From an uncultured Sunxiuqinia sp. (GTDB taxonomy: Bacteria; Bacteroidota; Bacteroidia; Bacteroidales; Prolixibacteraceae): a DNA stretch of 64,000 nucleotides. Shown here piece by piece: positions 1 to 7,992 of the stretch. The position numbers and the translations under genes are program-made. Under the pieces are notes generated by a model. That model ran no database searches. It was not told the origin of the DNA and worked only from the letters and a program-made list of their open reading frames with translations. Within the stretch, counting starts at the first letter, position 1; each line of letters opens with the position of its first letter. The stretch lies in the NCBI RefSeq assembly GCF_947495665.1, contig NZ_CANLZV010000009.1:62001-126000 (forward strand), in the 5' to 3' direction.

Positions 1-376
1 AGTGTACAACCAGGTATTCAGCCATGGCACCATCGCGCTGCACGCCCAACGTTTGGTTGTATCGACAGGCATTGAAACGTTTCTTTTTACACGCCGAACA
101 CTGCCCGCAATTGGTATAAGGAACAACGGTCACGCTTTGGCCGGGTTGAAAGTTTTCCGGCACCCGGCTTCCGGCCTGCTCAATCACAGCGGCTATTTCG
201 TGTCCGGGAATGCGGGGATAGCTAACCATCGGGTTTTTACCCAGGTAGGTGCTTAAGTCGGATCCGCAAAAACCGACATAGTTCAGTTTTAATAAAACTT
301 CATCTTCTCCAGGAACCGGCATCGGTCTCTCCACCACGTTCATTGCTCCCGGTTCTGTTATTTCAACTGCTTTCAT
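1..376 (-). CDS. Zinc-type alcohol dehydrogenase, N-terminal fragment (cut by window edge)
   Basis: This is the first 125 residues of a medium-chain zinc-dependent alcohol/polyol dehydrogenase; the rest lies outside the window. The catalytic-zinc Cys37 sits in GFCGSD, followed by the PGHE motif (His59, Glu60). Cys90, Cys93, Cys96 and Cys104 form the usual four-cysteine structural zinc site. Such enzymes oxidise sugar alcohols or secondary hydroxyls with NAD(P). It is the last visible gene of a minus-strand operon and begins 14 bases after the lactonase gene. By context it should act on a sugar, sugar acid or a product such as lactaldehyde; the substrate cannot be told from this fragment. The family assignment is firm, the specificity open. 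Confidence 0.9.
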   Translation of the reverse strand, partial: MKAVEITEPGAMNVVERPMPVPGEDEVLLKLNYVGFCGSDLSTYLGKNPMVSYPRIPGHEIAAVIEQAGSRVPENFQPGQSVTVVPYTNCGQCSACKKKRFNACRYNQTLGVQRDGAMAEYLVVH

Positions 377-390
377 TTCCTTTTAAATCA

Positions 391-1218
391 TTAAAGTTGA
401 TATGCCTTCAAGGCATTGTGATAAAAAATCAGATTTTGCTCTTCGCTGCTTAATGTCGACACCTGCCTTTTTACCAGCTGAAGCCACTCGGAATAGTTGG
501 TTGCCACCTGACACACCGGCCAGTCGGAACCAAACATCAAGCGAGCCGGTCCAAAGGCTTCAAGTACGGCATCGAAATAAGGCTGAAGCTGCACTTCGGT
601 CCAATGCTCATAGTCTGCTTCGGTTACCATTCCACTAATTTTGCAGCTTACATTTTCGCGCCTGGCCAATTCTTTCAGTAAGTTTTGCCAAGGCTGTATT
701 TCGTTTGTTTTAATCTTTGGTTTAGCAATATGGTCCACCACAAACTGCTGATCCGGATGCCGGTCAACAAAGCGAATGGTATTGGCTAACTGGTGCTCCA
801 AAATCAGAATATCATACACCAAGCCATATTCTTTCAGTAGTGACACGCCCTGGTTAAAAGCTTCTCCTAAAATAAACTCAGGATCGGGCTCCCCCTGCAC
901 AATATGGCGGACACCTTTCAGCCACCTGTTTCCGCTGTATTGGTCCAGAATGGTCTGAATGTTTTTATTGGCCAAAGGAAGCCAGCCAACCACTCCTTTT
1001 ATAAATTCATTTTCCGAAGCCAGTTGCAGTAACCAATCCGTTTCTTCCAGACATTGCCTGGCCTGAACGGTTACCACGCCATCAACGCCGGAGTTATGAA
1101 TGGTGCTTGCCAAGTCTTCCGGCAGAAAGTTTTTTCGTATGGCAGCCATTTCATCATCAATCCAATCGAATTCAACCGGATTGTAATTCCAAAAATGATG
1201 GTGAGTATCAATAATCAT
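391..1218 (-). CDS. Amidohydrolase-family sugar lactonase (L-fuconolactonase-like)
   Basis: A 275-residue protein of the amidohydrolase-2 family (COG3618 type), whose members open sugar lactones such as L-fuconolactone or L-rhamnonolactone. The metal-binding HxH lies at His6/His8 in DTHHHFW, and the late metal Asp lies in GSDWPVC near residue 231. The length is normal and there is no signal peptide, so it is cytoplasmic. It sits 12 bases downstream of an aldo/keto reductase that would make the lactone, and upstream of a zinc dehydrogenase. That gene order matches the non-phosphorylating L-fucose pathway. Fucono- rather than rhamnono-lactone is an inference from the neighbouring reductase. Confidence 0.85.
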   Translation of the reverse strand: MIIDTHHHFWNYNPVEFDWIDDEMAAIRKNFLPEDLASTIHNSGVDGVVTVQARQCLEETDWLLQLASENEFIKGVVGWLPLANKNIQTILDQYSGNRWLKGVRHIVQGEPDPEFILGEAFNQGVSLLKEYGLVYDILILEHQLANTIRFVDRHPDQQFVVDHIAKPKIKTNEIQPWQNLLKELARRENVSCKISGMVTEADYEHWTEVQLQPYFDAVLEAFGPARLMFGSDWPVCQVATNYSEWLQLVKRQVSTLSSEEQNLIFYHNALKAYQL

Positions 1219-1230
1219 AGCTTAAATCAT

Positions 1231-2268
1231 TTACAGATAGGCATAGTCCGGATCAATAATTCCTGTCTCTTTTAGTTCCTGCCAAAAAGCCTCGGGTAGC
1301 GGCGTGTTTATCACAAGCTTGTTATTCGCCATGCGTTTGGGCTTGCTGGGGTTGAGTGCCACCGCGTTGATTTCAGGAACCGACAAGGCAAATTTCAAGC
1401 AGGCATCACCGGGTTGAACCGCGTATTTCTCGCACACCGCAAAAAACTGCTTGCGCCAGGCAAACAAAGGCTGATCGGCTGGGTCATTCGGGTGCAGAAT
1501 TCGATAGTCAAAATAATCGCCTCCGGTTAAAAATCCGGCATTAAAAATGGCGGAGTTAATGATTGCCACTCCATTAGCATGCAGCTGTTGCATAAAGCCG
1601 ATAATCTCTTTCGGATGGTGGTAAATGGTGAACTTATTGGCCAACATCACCCAGTCAAATTTCACGTGTTCGTATAGTTCTCTGATAATCAACCAATCTT
1701 TTGCCCCCACACCAACCGCTTTCACCAGCCCTTTTTCCTTCAGCTCAAACAGCGCCCGGTAGGCTTCCAAAATATCTTTCAGCCGTTGTTCACGATCGGC
1801 ACTGTCAGCAGCCGCCATCAGGTATTCATCCGGATCGTGAACCGACACGAACTCCTGCTTATAATGAGGGCCCAGCAATTCGGCTCCTTGCTGCCAGCAA
1901 GCCAAAATTCCGTCGTAGCTGATTTTTTGCACCGCATCATACTTTAGGTTAGCCCAGGCTCCCGGCTCAAAAGTCGGTTCAGCCGTTTCCAGCGGCACCC
2001 GGTACCATCCCAGCTTATTGCTAATCGTGATTTGTTCCGGTTCAATCTTAAGCTTTTCCAACCCCTGCCGAATCACTTCCAGGGCCAATCCGGCCCCATA
2101 CTTCCCCGCACTGTCAATCATCACTTTTCCATCGCTAACCTTAAACCATTCCTGCATCAGGTTCAGCTTTTCGGTTTCCGACAATTCGCGGTACAGGTTG
2201 CCCAGGTAACTGGTTCCATAAATAATAGTCGGGAAGTTGAGCCCGCTTTTATTCTGTTTATTTAGCAT
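1231..2268 (-). CDS. Aldo/keto reductase, L-fucose (D-threo-aldose) 1-dehydrogenase type
   Basis: A 345-residue aldo/keto reductase. The catalytic tetrad is visible: Asp52 and Tyr57 in IDSAGKYG, Lys85 in ISNKLGW and His144 in VHDPDEY. The sequence resembles the D-threo-aldose 1-dehydrogenase (L-fucose dehydrogenase) branch, which oxidises the anomeric carbon of L-fucose or similar sugars to the 1,5-lactone using NAD(P). The protein is cytoplasmic. The start ATG lies one base beyond the stop of the mutarotase gene (2270), so the two genes are probably translationally coupled. The downstream lactonase would hydrolyse its product. Membership of the reductase family is certain; L-fucose as the substrate is likely but not proven. 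Confidence 0.85.
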   Translation of the reverse strand: MLNKQNKSGLNFPTIIYGTSYLGNLYRELSETEKLNLMQEWFKVSDGKVMIDSAGKYGAGLALEVIRQGLEKLKIEPEQITISNKLGWYRVPLETAEPTFEPGAWANLKYDAVQKISYDGILACWQQGAELLGPHYKQEFVSVHDPDEYLMAAADSADREQRLKDILEAYRALFELKEKGLVKAVGVGAKDWLIIRELYEHVKFDWVMLANKFTIYHHPKEIIGFMQQLHANGVAIINSAIFNAGFLTGGDYFDYRILHPNDPADQPLFAWRKQFFAVCEKYAVQPGDACLKFALSVPEINAVALNPSKPKRMANNKLVINTPLPEAFWQELKETGIIDPDYAYL

Positions 2269-2269
2269 G

Positions 2270-2662
2270 TTAATCTATTTGCTTTGGTTGTCCGTCTATT
2301 GCCAAACACGTTTGCTGCGGATTCAACTCATAAATTCGATCCATGAGCACCCATTTTTCATCAGCTGTTGCTTCGGAAGTCGTCAGTTGAAACCGCGACA
2401 CATAAGCTTCCCATTCGGCTTGACGGGGCTTTTGAGCAAGTTCTTTCATGGCTTGGTCATGGTCAAAATCAGGCACCGTATCCATAATCATAAATAAGCG
2501 GTTTTGGAAGATGTAAATTTCCATATCCAAAATGCCGACTTCTTTCATTCCCTGTGTAATTTCGGGCCACGTATTTTCCGGTTTATGAACCTCCCGGTAG
2601 GCTTCAATCAGGCTGGGATCATTTTCCAGCAGCAAAGTCTTGCAATAGCGTTTAAACTTCAT
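2270..2662 (-). CDS. L-rhamnose/L-fucose mutarotase family protein (RhaM fold)
   Basis: A 130-residue protein of the RhaM (DUF718) mutarotase family, slightly longer than the roughly 105-residue E. coli RhaM. Tyr22 and His26 in AYREVHKP match the conserved N-terminal active-site pair, and the MEIYIF and LFMIMD strands are typical. Mutarotases interconvert alpha and beta anomers of deoxy-sugars so that an anomer-specific dehydrogenase or isomerase is kept supplied. It is the first gene of the minus-strand operon, divergent from the LacI regulator. Beside an L-fucose-dehydrogenase-like enzyme it most likely acts on L-fucose, but the family alone does not separate fucose from rhamnose. Confidence 0.82.
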   Translation of the reverse strand: MKFKRYCKTLLLENDPSLIEAYREVHKPENTWPEITQGMKEVGILDMEIYIFQNRLFMIMDTVPDFDHDQAMKELAQKPRQAEWEAYVSRFQLTTSEATADEKWVLMDRIYELNPQQTCLAIDGQPKQID

Positions 2663-2715
2663 CGTTTTTTCTTTTTGAATATTTAAAGTTCCGTGATTTT
2701 CAGTTCTTAATCAAA

Positions 2716-2764
2716 ACAACCTATGTAAATATCTCTATGCAAAGCTTTGCGACAAGCTTTGCGA
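2716..2764. promoter_or_regulatory. Candidate LacI operator between the divergent sugar operon and its regulator
   Basis: A perfect 12-bp palindrome GCAAAGCTTTGC lies at 2739-2750. The 11-mer AAGCTTTGCGA occurs twice at a 12-bp period (2742-2752 and 2754-2764). On the minus strand a weak promoter (TTTG from 2740-2743, 16-bp spacer, degenerate -7 at 2716-2723) would be covered by the palindrome. A symmetrical site of this size is what a LacI-family dimer binds, and a LacI gene starts 92 bases away. The repeats are directly visible; the operator role is inference. Confidence 0.45.
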
Positions 2765-2830
2765 TTCGTAAAAGATGTTTTGAAACACAAGAAGTCCTTG
2801 GGGCGATAGTACCAGAATAGGATAAAAGAC

Positions 2831-2838
2831 TATTTTTG
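2831..2838 (+). promoter_or_regulatory. -7 box of the LacI regulator gene
   Basis: TATTTTTG fits the Bacteroidota -7 consensus TAnnTTTG and lies 17 bases before the start codon of the regulator. No TTG is seen at the usual 17-19 bp spacing upstream, so the promoter would be weak or activator-dependent, with a short leader. Confidence 0.4.
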
Positions 2839-2855
2839 TGTGAGAAGGAAAAACT

Positions 2856-3878
2856 ATGGGCAACAGGCATATTTCATTAAAAGATTTGGCCAGGGAACTA
2901 AACGTTTCTATTTCGACTGTTTCGCGTGCGCTGAAAGATCATCCCGATATCAGCACAGCAATGAAGGAGAAAGTGAAAAAGATCGCGCAGGAGCGCCGTT
3001 ACAGCCCCAACCCCCTTGCGATGGGCCTTCTTAAGCAGGAAACCCGCATGATTGGCGTGATTGTCCCCGATCTGGTTACCCATTTCTATGCCTCCATTAT
3101 TGCCGGAATTGAAAGTTATGCCAAAGAAAAAGGCTACTTCATTTTATTAGCCAGCTCCAATGAATCGTATGCCAAGGAAAAAGAGTCCATTGAAAATTTA
3201 CTGCGTGCACGGGTGGAAGGATTCATCGTTTGCCTGAGCCAGGAAACAACAGAAACGGCTCACTTCGAGGATTTGCTTAGGCTGAATATTCCGCTGGTGT
3301 TTTTTGATCGTGTTTGCCTTAACGGACAGGTGCCTTCTGTAACTGCCGACAACACGGAAGCTGCCCAAACAATCACCCAGCATTTCTACCAGCAAAGTTG
3401 CCGAAGAATTGCTTTTATATCCGGGCCGCAACACCTTAACATTTCCAAAGAACGAATGACCGGTTACCTGGCAGGCTTGGAAGCTTCAAAATTGCCTGTC
3501 GTCCCGGAGTTGATTGAAGCATGTGACCTCAGCTCCGACTCGGCCACACAGGCCATGAAACGCTTGCTTGAGCTAAAAAACCCGCCGGACGCAGTTTTCG
3601 GAATCAATGACACCGTTGCTTTTGCCGCCATGAAAGAAATTAAGCGCCATGGCCTGCGTATTCCTGACGATATTGCACTGGTTGGCTTTACCGATGAGTT
3701 TCATTCAACGGTGGTTGATCCCCCTATGACTTCCGTTACGCATCCAACTTTTGAAATGGGCAGAGCTGCGGCGAACTTATTCTTTAGTGCCAAACAAACT
3801 AAAAAAGCACCACAGACGCTTGTTCTAAAAACCCAGTTGGTTGAGCGCGAATCCTCTCAAAAAAACAAGCTAAACTGA
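2856..3878 (+). CDS. LacI-family transcriptional regulator
   Basis: A 340-residue LacI/GalR-type repressor. Residues 5-60 carry the helix-turn-helix and hinge: ISLKDLARELNVSISTVSRA, then the hinge-like NPLAMGLLKQ. The remainder is a periplasmic-binding-protein-like effector domain (IGVIVPDLVTHFYASII and the C-terminal VGFTDEFHSTVVDPPMTSV are typical). It is divergent from the mutarotase/dehydrogenase/lactonase operon, with 193 bases between. It probably represses that operon and is released by a sugar or sugar acid. The palindrome at 2739 is the best operator candidate. The family is certain; the effector is unknown. Confidence 0.93.
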   Translation: MGNRHISLKDLARELNVSISTVSRALKDHPDISTAMKEKVKKIAQERRYSPNPLAMGLLKQETRMIGVIVPDLVTHFYASIIAGIESYAKEKGYFILLASSNESYAKEKESIENLLRARVEGFIVCLSQETTETAHFEDLLRLNIPLVFFDRVCLNGQVPSVTADNTEAAQTITQHFYQQSCRRIAFISGPQHLNISKERMTGYLAGLEASKLPVVPELIEACDLSSDSATQAMKRLLELKNPPDAVFGINDTVAFAAMKEIKRHGLRIPDDIALVGFTDEFHSTVVDPPMTSVTHPTFEMGRAAANLFFSAKQTKKAPQTLVLKTQLVERESSQKNKLN

Positions 3879-3974
3879 GCCTAACATCAGCAAACAGATT
3901 CTTCGGAACGTTACCTTTTAGTGCTTCCCTGTAGTCACAGGCATAACGAACCACCCGGAATCAAACGGTTTTTC

Positions 3975-3982
3975 TATTTTTG
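3975..3982 (+). promoter_or_regulatory. -7 box for hrpB; helps decide the start codon
   Basis: TATTTTTG followed by CAG fits the Bacteroidota -7 box. Transcription would begin near 3989, which excludes the upstream in-frame GTG at 3921 and points to TTG at 3993 or 4008 as the hrpB start. Confidence 0.4.
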
Positions 3983-4007
3983 CAGTCTCATTTTGACACC
4001 CATAATT

Positions 4008-6494
4008 TTGACAATTCAATTTCAACATATTAATCTGCCGGTAGTAACGATCCTCGATGAAATTCAGGATAAGCTACAAACGAACAATACACTGATTGTA
4101 AACGCCCCTCCCGGAGCCGGGAAAAGTACCTTGGTGCCCCTGGCTTTGCTGCAGCAGGCAAAAGCCAGCAATCAGAAAATCATTCTGCTGGAACCTCGTC
4201 GTTTGGCCGCAAGAGGCATTGCCGAACGAATGGCTTCTTTACTCAACGAAGAAGTTGGCGAAACCATCGGATATCGCATTCGATTCGAAAACCGGATTAG
4301 TTCCAAAACCAGGATTGAAGTGGTCACCGAAGGCATTCTAACGAGAATGCTGCAATCTGACAATTCGTTAGAAGGTGTCGGCATAGTAATCTTCGATGAA
4401 TTTCACGAGCGAAGTATTCATGCCGACTTGGCCCTTGCCCTTTGCCGGGAAGCACAGCAGGTTTTAAGGCCCGATTTACGAATCGTGATCATGTCGGCCA
4501 CCTTGAATCTGCCTCAATTATCAAGCTTATTAAAAGCCCCGGTTGTGCAGTGTTCCGGGAAGCTTTTCCCGGTTGACATGATCTACACCGGAGAAAATGA
4601 CATCCGGCTCATTGCAGAGCTAACGGCTCAAACAATACTTCGCGCCATCAAAGAAAAGGCAGGTGACGTGCTGGTATTTTTGCCTGGCGAAGGCGAAATC
4701 AAAAAATGTGAGCGGCTGCTTCGGAACGAACGCCTAAATCTAGAAGTTCATCCACTTTACGGAGCACTTCCAAAGCATAAGCAACTGGCTGCGATCTTTC
4801 CAAGTCCGCAAGGCAAACGCAAAGTTATTTTGGCCACTTCAATTGCTGAAACCAGCCTCACAATTGAAGGCGTGCAAGTGGTTGTTGATTCGGGCTATGC
4901 GCGTGTTTCCCGTTTCAATCCCCGAACCGGGTTATCACATCTTGAAACCGTTCAGGTCCCCAAAGATTCGGCCGATCAGCGAGCCGGACGGGCCGGCAGA
5001 CTTGGCCCCGGCAGCTGCTACCGCATGTGGACCAAAGCCACCCACGAACAACTTGCAGAACAACGTACGCCGGAGATCCTGGAAGCGGATTTAGCCAGTC
5101 TGGTTCTGGATTTGGCCCAATGGGGAGTTACCGAACCGGAGCAACTCTGCTGGCTCAATGAACCGCCTCGTGGAACCTTTAAACAAGCCTCGGAATTATT
5201 GCATGAGCTGGAAGCTCTCGAGGATGGAAAGATCACTGCTCTGGGCAAGCAATTGCACCGTCTCCCCTGTCATCCTCGTATTGCTCACATGCTAATTATG
5301 GCACAGGATGACGGCCATGTTTCGCTGGCGACGGACCTGGCTGCTATTCTAGAAGAACGGGATCCGCTAGGCCGGGAAGCAGGTATTGATATTAACCTTC
5401 GCATTGAAGCTCTACGCAAGCAGCGCTCCTCTCAACGCATCAGTAAAAAGATGAAACGGATTGAGAAAGTGGCGGAGTCGTACCGAAACGTTATCGGTTG
5501 CGAACCAAGTAACGAAATGGTCAATCCCTACGAAACAGGGCTGTTGCTAGTTTATGCCTACCCCGAACGTATTGCTTTTGCCCGTCCCGGAAACAATGCG
5601 CAGTTTCAATTATCGAATGGCAACATTGCCATGGCCGGACATAAAGACGAACTTGCCCACGAAGCCTGGCTTGCAGTTGCCCATTTGAACGCCCGGGAAG
5701 GCATGGGATCCATTTTTCTGGCATCGCCTCTCAATCCAACAGATTTAGCCCCTTTGGTGAAAGAGCGGGAAGTGATTGCCTGGGACAGCAAGAAAGGAGG
5801 ATTGATTGCAACAAAAGAACTCCGAATTGGGGGCATTGTTTTGCAATCAAAACCACTCCCAAATCCAGATAGCGATCAAGTCTTAACGGTCCTTACAGAA
5901 GCCATTTCCAAAGAAGGTAAACACCTGTTAAAATTTGATGAACGCGTTACCCAATGGCAAAACCGGGTGATGAGTTTGCGACACTGGAATCCGGAAGCGC
6001 AATGGCCGGATGTTTCAACTGAAAATTTGCTACAAACCAATCCGAATTGGTTAACGCCTTACCTTCAAAATATACGCAAGACAGAAGATCTAAAAAAGAT
6101 TGATCTCGAAAATGCCTTGCATTATCATTTAAGTCAGGAGCAACAACAAATGCTTGATAAATTAGCTCCACAAAAACTGAAAGTACCCAGTGGCTCGGCC
6201 ATCAAGCTGTCTTATCAGTCCAATGGCGAAGCCCCCGTGTTGGCCGTGCGCTTACAGGAAGTATTTGGCATGGAGGATACTCCCAAAGTCAACAACGGGC
6301 AAGTCAATGTTTTAATGCACCTGCTTTCCCCGGGATTTAAACCGGTGCAGATTACATCAGACCTGAAAAGCTTCTGGAACAATGCCTATTTCGAAGTAAA
6401 GAAAGAACTTAAACGGCGTTATCCGAAACACGCTTGGCCAGATGATCCGTGGACCGCCGAGGCCCTGCGAGGTGTAAAACGGAGGCAATCGTGA
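4008..6494 (+). CDS. hrpB: ATP-dependent RNA helicase HrpB
   Basis: A DExH-box helicase of the HrpB family. The Walker A is APPGAGKST, the DExH box reads DEFH in IFDEFHERS, and motif III is MSATL. Helicase motifs ILATSIAETSLTIEGV and QRAGRAGRLGPG follow, then the HrpB-specific C-terminal region (FEVKKELKRRYPKHAWPDDPW). From TTG 4008 the protein is 828 residues, close to the usual HrpB length and beginning just before the conserved LPVVTILDEI. The reading frame stays open back to GTG 3921 (857 residues), but no ATG exists in this stretch and a -7 box lies inside it. Its cellular role is poorly defined (RNA metabolism). It is followed by two small genes on the same strand. Confidence 0.9.
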   Translation: MTIQFQHINLPVVTILDEIQDKLQTNNTLIVNAPPGAGKSTLVPLALLQQAKASNQKIILLEPRRLAARGIAERMASLLNEEVGETIGYRIRFENRISSKTRIEVVTEGILTRMLQSDNSLEGVGIVIFDEFHERSIHADLALALCREAQQVLRPDLRIVIMSATLNLPQLSSLLKAPVVQCSGKLFPVDMIYTGENDIRLIAELTAQTILRAIKEKAGDVLVFLPGEGEIKKCERLLRNERLNLEVHPLYGALPKHKQLAAIFPSPQGKRKVILATSIAETSLTIEGVQVVVDSGYARVSRFNPRTGLSHLETVQVPKDSADQRAGRAGRLGPGSCYRMWTKATHEQLAEQRTPEILEADLASLVLDLAQWGVTEPEQLCWLNEPPRGTFKQASELLHELEALEDGKITALGKQLHRLPCHPRIAHMLIMAQDDGHVSLATDLAAILEERDPLGREAGIDINLRIEALRKQRSSQRISKKMKRIEKVAESYRNVIGCEPSNEMVNPYETGLLLVYAYPERIAFARPGNNAQFQLSNGNIAMAGHKDELAHEAWLAVAHLNAREGMGSIFLASPLNPTDLAPLVKEREVIAWDSKKGGLIATKELRIGGIVLQSKPLPNPDSDQVLTVLTEAISKEGKHLLKFDERVTQWQNRVMSLRHWNPEAQWPDVSTENLLQTNPNWLTPYLQNIRKTEDLKKIDLENALHYHLSQEQQQMLDKLAPQKLKVPSGSAIKLSYQSNGEAPVLAVRLQEVFGMEDTPKVNNGQVNVLMHLLSPGFKPVQITSDLKSFWNNAYFEVKKELKRRYPKHAWPDDPWTAEALRGVKRRQS

Positions 6495-6584
6495 CAGGAA
6501 AAGGCACAGAGTAGGAAAAGAGCGAAGAGGAAAACCGGAAAGAAGAAGAAGAATGGCAATCCGAAAATCTAACGATCGATCATC

Positions 6585-7280
6585 ATGACTAACAATATAA
6601 AAATAGTTGCCCCCGGGAAAAACGGACAATTAATTGGAGAAAAGGGAGAATTGGTCACTCCTCCTGCTGGCTGGAGCTTTCTTCCTGCGGGCGATGCAGG
6701 AGTTACCCGCAAGGTAACGGCACAAGGAAATTATTGGCGTGTTCAGTATAAAAAAGGACGAAAGACCATCTCCAAAGGAGTTTGGGCTCCAGCTGACACG
6801 ATTGCAATAGCCAAACAGCAGGTTGCCGCCGTAAGAAGCACGGAAGGTTACCAAAAGAAAAGAGCTGCAGATATTCAGCGACGGGAAAAAAAGCAACAAT
6901 TGTATGAAGGCGAGTTTTTACAGGCGGTTGTGAACTACCTGGATTTTCATGCGTCTTATGCAGCACTTTCCCAGCAAATGGCTCTTGCAATTACCCAACA
7001 TGCCATTCCGGTGGGAAGTGGCACGGTTGCGCGAACACAACTCATTCCCCTCGAAGAAAGAGCGGCCAAAGCAGTTATCGCCTGGATGCGACACCAAACC
7101 ACCGCCTACGATAACCTAAAAATAGCACGTATCAAAGGCGAACGAAGAGCTGTCCGTCGACAACTAGCCCAGCAATCCGTCCAGCTGCTAAGTCAATACC
7201 GAAAGGGCGAAGCAATTCTCCCCAATTGTCCGCTCATGAAAGCCATTCAGAAACAAACAAAATTGAATCATCATGAATAA
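6585..7280 (+). CDS. DUF2293 domain protein
   Basis: A 231-residue cytoplasmic protein. The middle-to-C-terminal part (IPVGSGTVARTQLIPLEERA, AVIAWMRHQTTAYD and the following Arg-rich helix) is recognisable as the DUF2293 domain. The N-terminal part (PPAGWSFLPAGDAGVTRKV) resembles a short domain common before it. Many Arg and Lys residues suggest nucleic-acid contact, but no function is established. It lies 90 bases after hrpB on the same strand, and its last eight bases overlap the next gene, so the two are likely co-expressed and perhaps translationally coupled. The domain call is fairly secure; the role is unknown. Confidence 0.8.
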   Translation: MTNNIKIVAPGKNGQLIGEKGELVTPPAGWSFLPAGDAGVTRKVTAQGNYWRVQYKKGRKTISKGVWAPADTIAIAKQQVAAVRSTEGYQKKRAADIQRREKKQQLYEGEFLQAVVNYLDFHASYAALSQQMALAITQHAIPVGSGTVARTQLIPLEERAAKAVIAWMRHQTTAYDNLKIARIKGERRAVRRQLAQQSVQLLSQYRKGEAILPNCPLMKAIQKQTKLNHHE

Positions 7281-7671
7281 ACTATGCCCTTGTGGCTCAC
7301 AGCAAATGGCAGCCGACTGCTGCTTAGCGATCATTTCAGGAAAACGTCAGGCAGCCACCGCTCAGGAACTGATGCAATCCCGCTACGTTGCGTTTACCCA
7401 AGCGAACGGAGCCTATCTCATGCGAAGCCACCACCCTAAAACCAGACCGATAAAAGAACAAAAAGCCATTGAAAGCTGGGCAAAATCCGTTCAATGGATG
7501 GGCTTACAAATTCTGAACACCCAAGGAGGCCAAGCCAACGATTCAAGCGGCTATGTGGAGTTTAAGGCACTCTACCTGGAAAACGGGCAACTGCAACAGA
7601 TCCACGAGAACTCCTTTTTCAAAAAAGAACAAGGCCAGTGGCTTTATTATTCCGGAGTACATAAGGGGTAA
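7273..7671 (+). CDS. YchJ-like (UPF0225) SEC-C motif protein
   Basis: A 132-residue YchJ-family protein. The N-terminal CPCGS (residues 5-9) and the CC pair at about 16-17 form a SEC-C-like zinc knuckle. The YchJ core follows (AQELMQSRYVAFTQANGAYL, then SWAKSVQWMGLQIL and VEFKALY). The family is NTF2-like and of unknown function. The start overlaps the end of the DUF2293 gene by eight bases, which argues for coupling. It is slightly shorter than the E. coli homologue, mainly because the second C-terminal SEC-C knuckle is missing. Confidence 0.85.
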   Translation: MNKLCPCGSQQMAADCCLAIISGKRQAATAQELMQSRYVAFTQANGAYLMRSHHPKTRPIKEQKAIESWAKSVQWMGLQILNTQGGQANDSSGYVEFKALYLENGQLQQIHENSFFKKEQGQWLYYSGVHKG

Positions 7672-7933
7672 GTGCTACTTCCTTCAACTAGTGGAAATAG
7701 CCTACAATTCATAAAACTCGCAAAACCAGCAGAATTAAAGCAACACAGAGTAAAAAAAATCAACTAATTCCTCTTGATTAAAAAAATGATTATATTTCCC
7801 TATGTTTCAGTAAAAGAAGTCAGTTAAATCACTATCAGAACAATTCAAGACGTAAGCAATCCTTCTCTGGCATGCCTGCTGTCTTTCAGTTCGTTTAATC
7901 ATCAATCTTAACTTCCTATATCGTTGTGGAATG
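7672..7933. other. Intergenic stretch without a gene
   Basis: About 260 AT-rich bases between the YchJ gene and the convergent SusD gene. I see no open frame, RNA fold or repeat here; the terminator of the minus-strand operon begins at 7934. Confidence 0.6.
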
Positions 7934-7959
7934 AAAAAAAGAGGGAGGCAATGCCTCCC
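7934..7959 (-). terminator. Terminator of the sigma/FecR/SusC/SusD operon
   Basis: On the minus strand a 7-bp GC-rich stem (GGGAGGC 7943-7949 with GCCTCCC 7953-7959, loop AAT) is followed by seven Ts (7934-7940) after a short CTC. It lies 33 bases beyond the SusD stop codon. Confidence 0.8.
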
Positions 7960-7992
7960 TCCCTTAAATACTGTATATAAAATCTATGAAAA

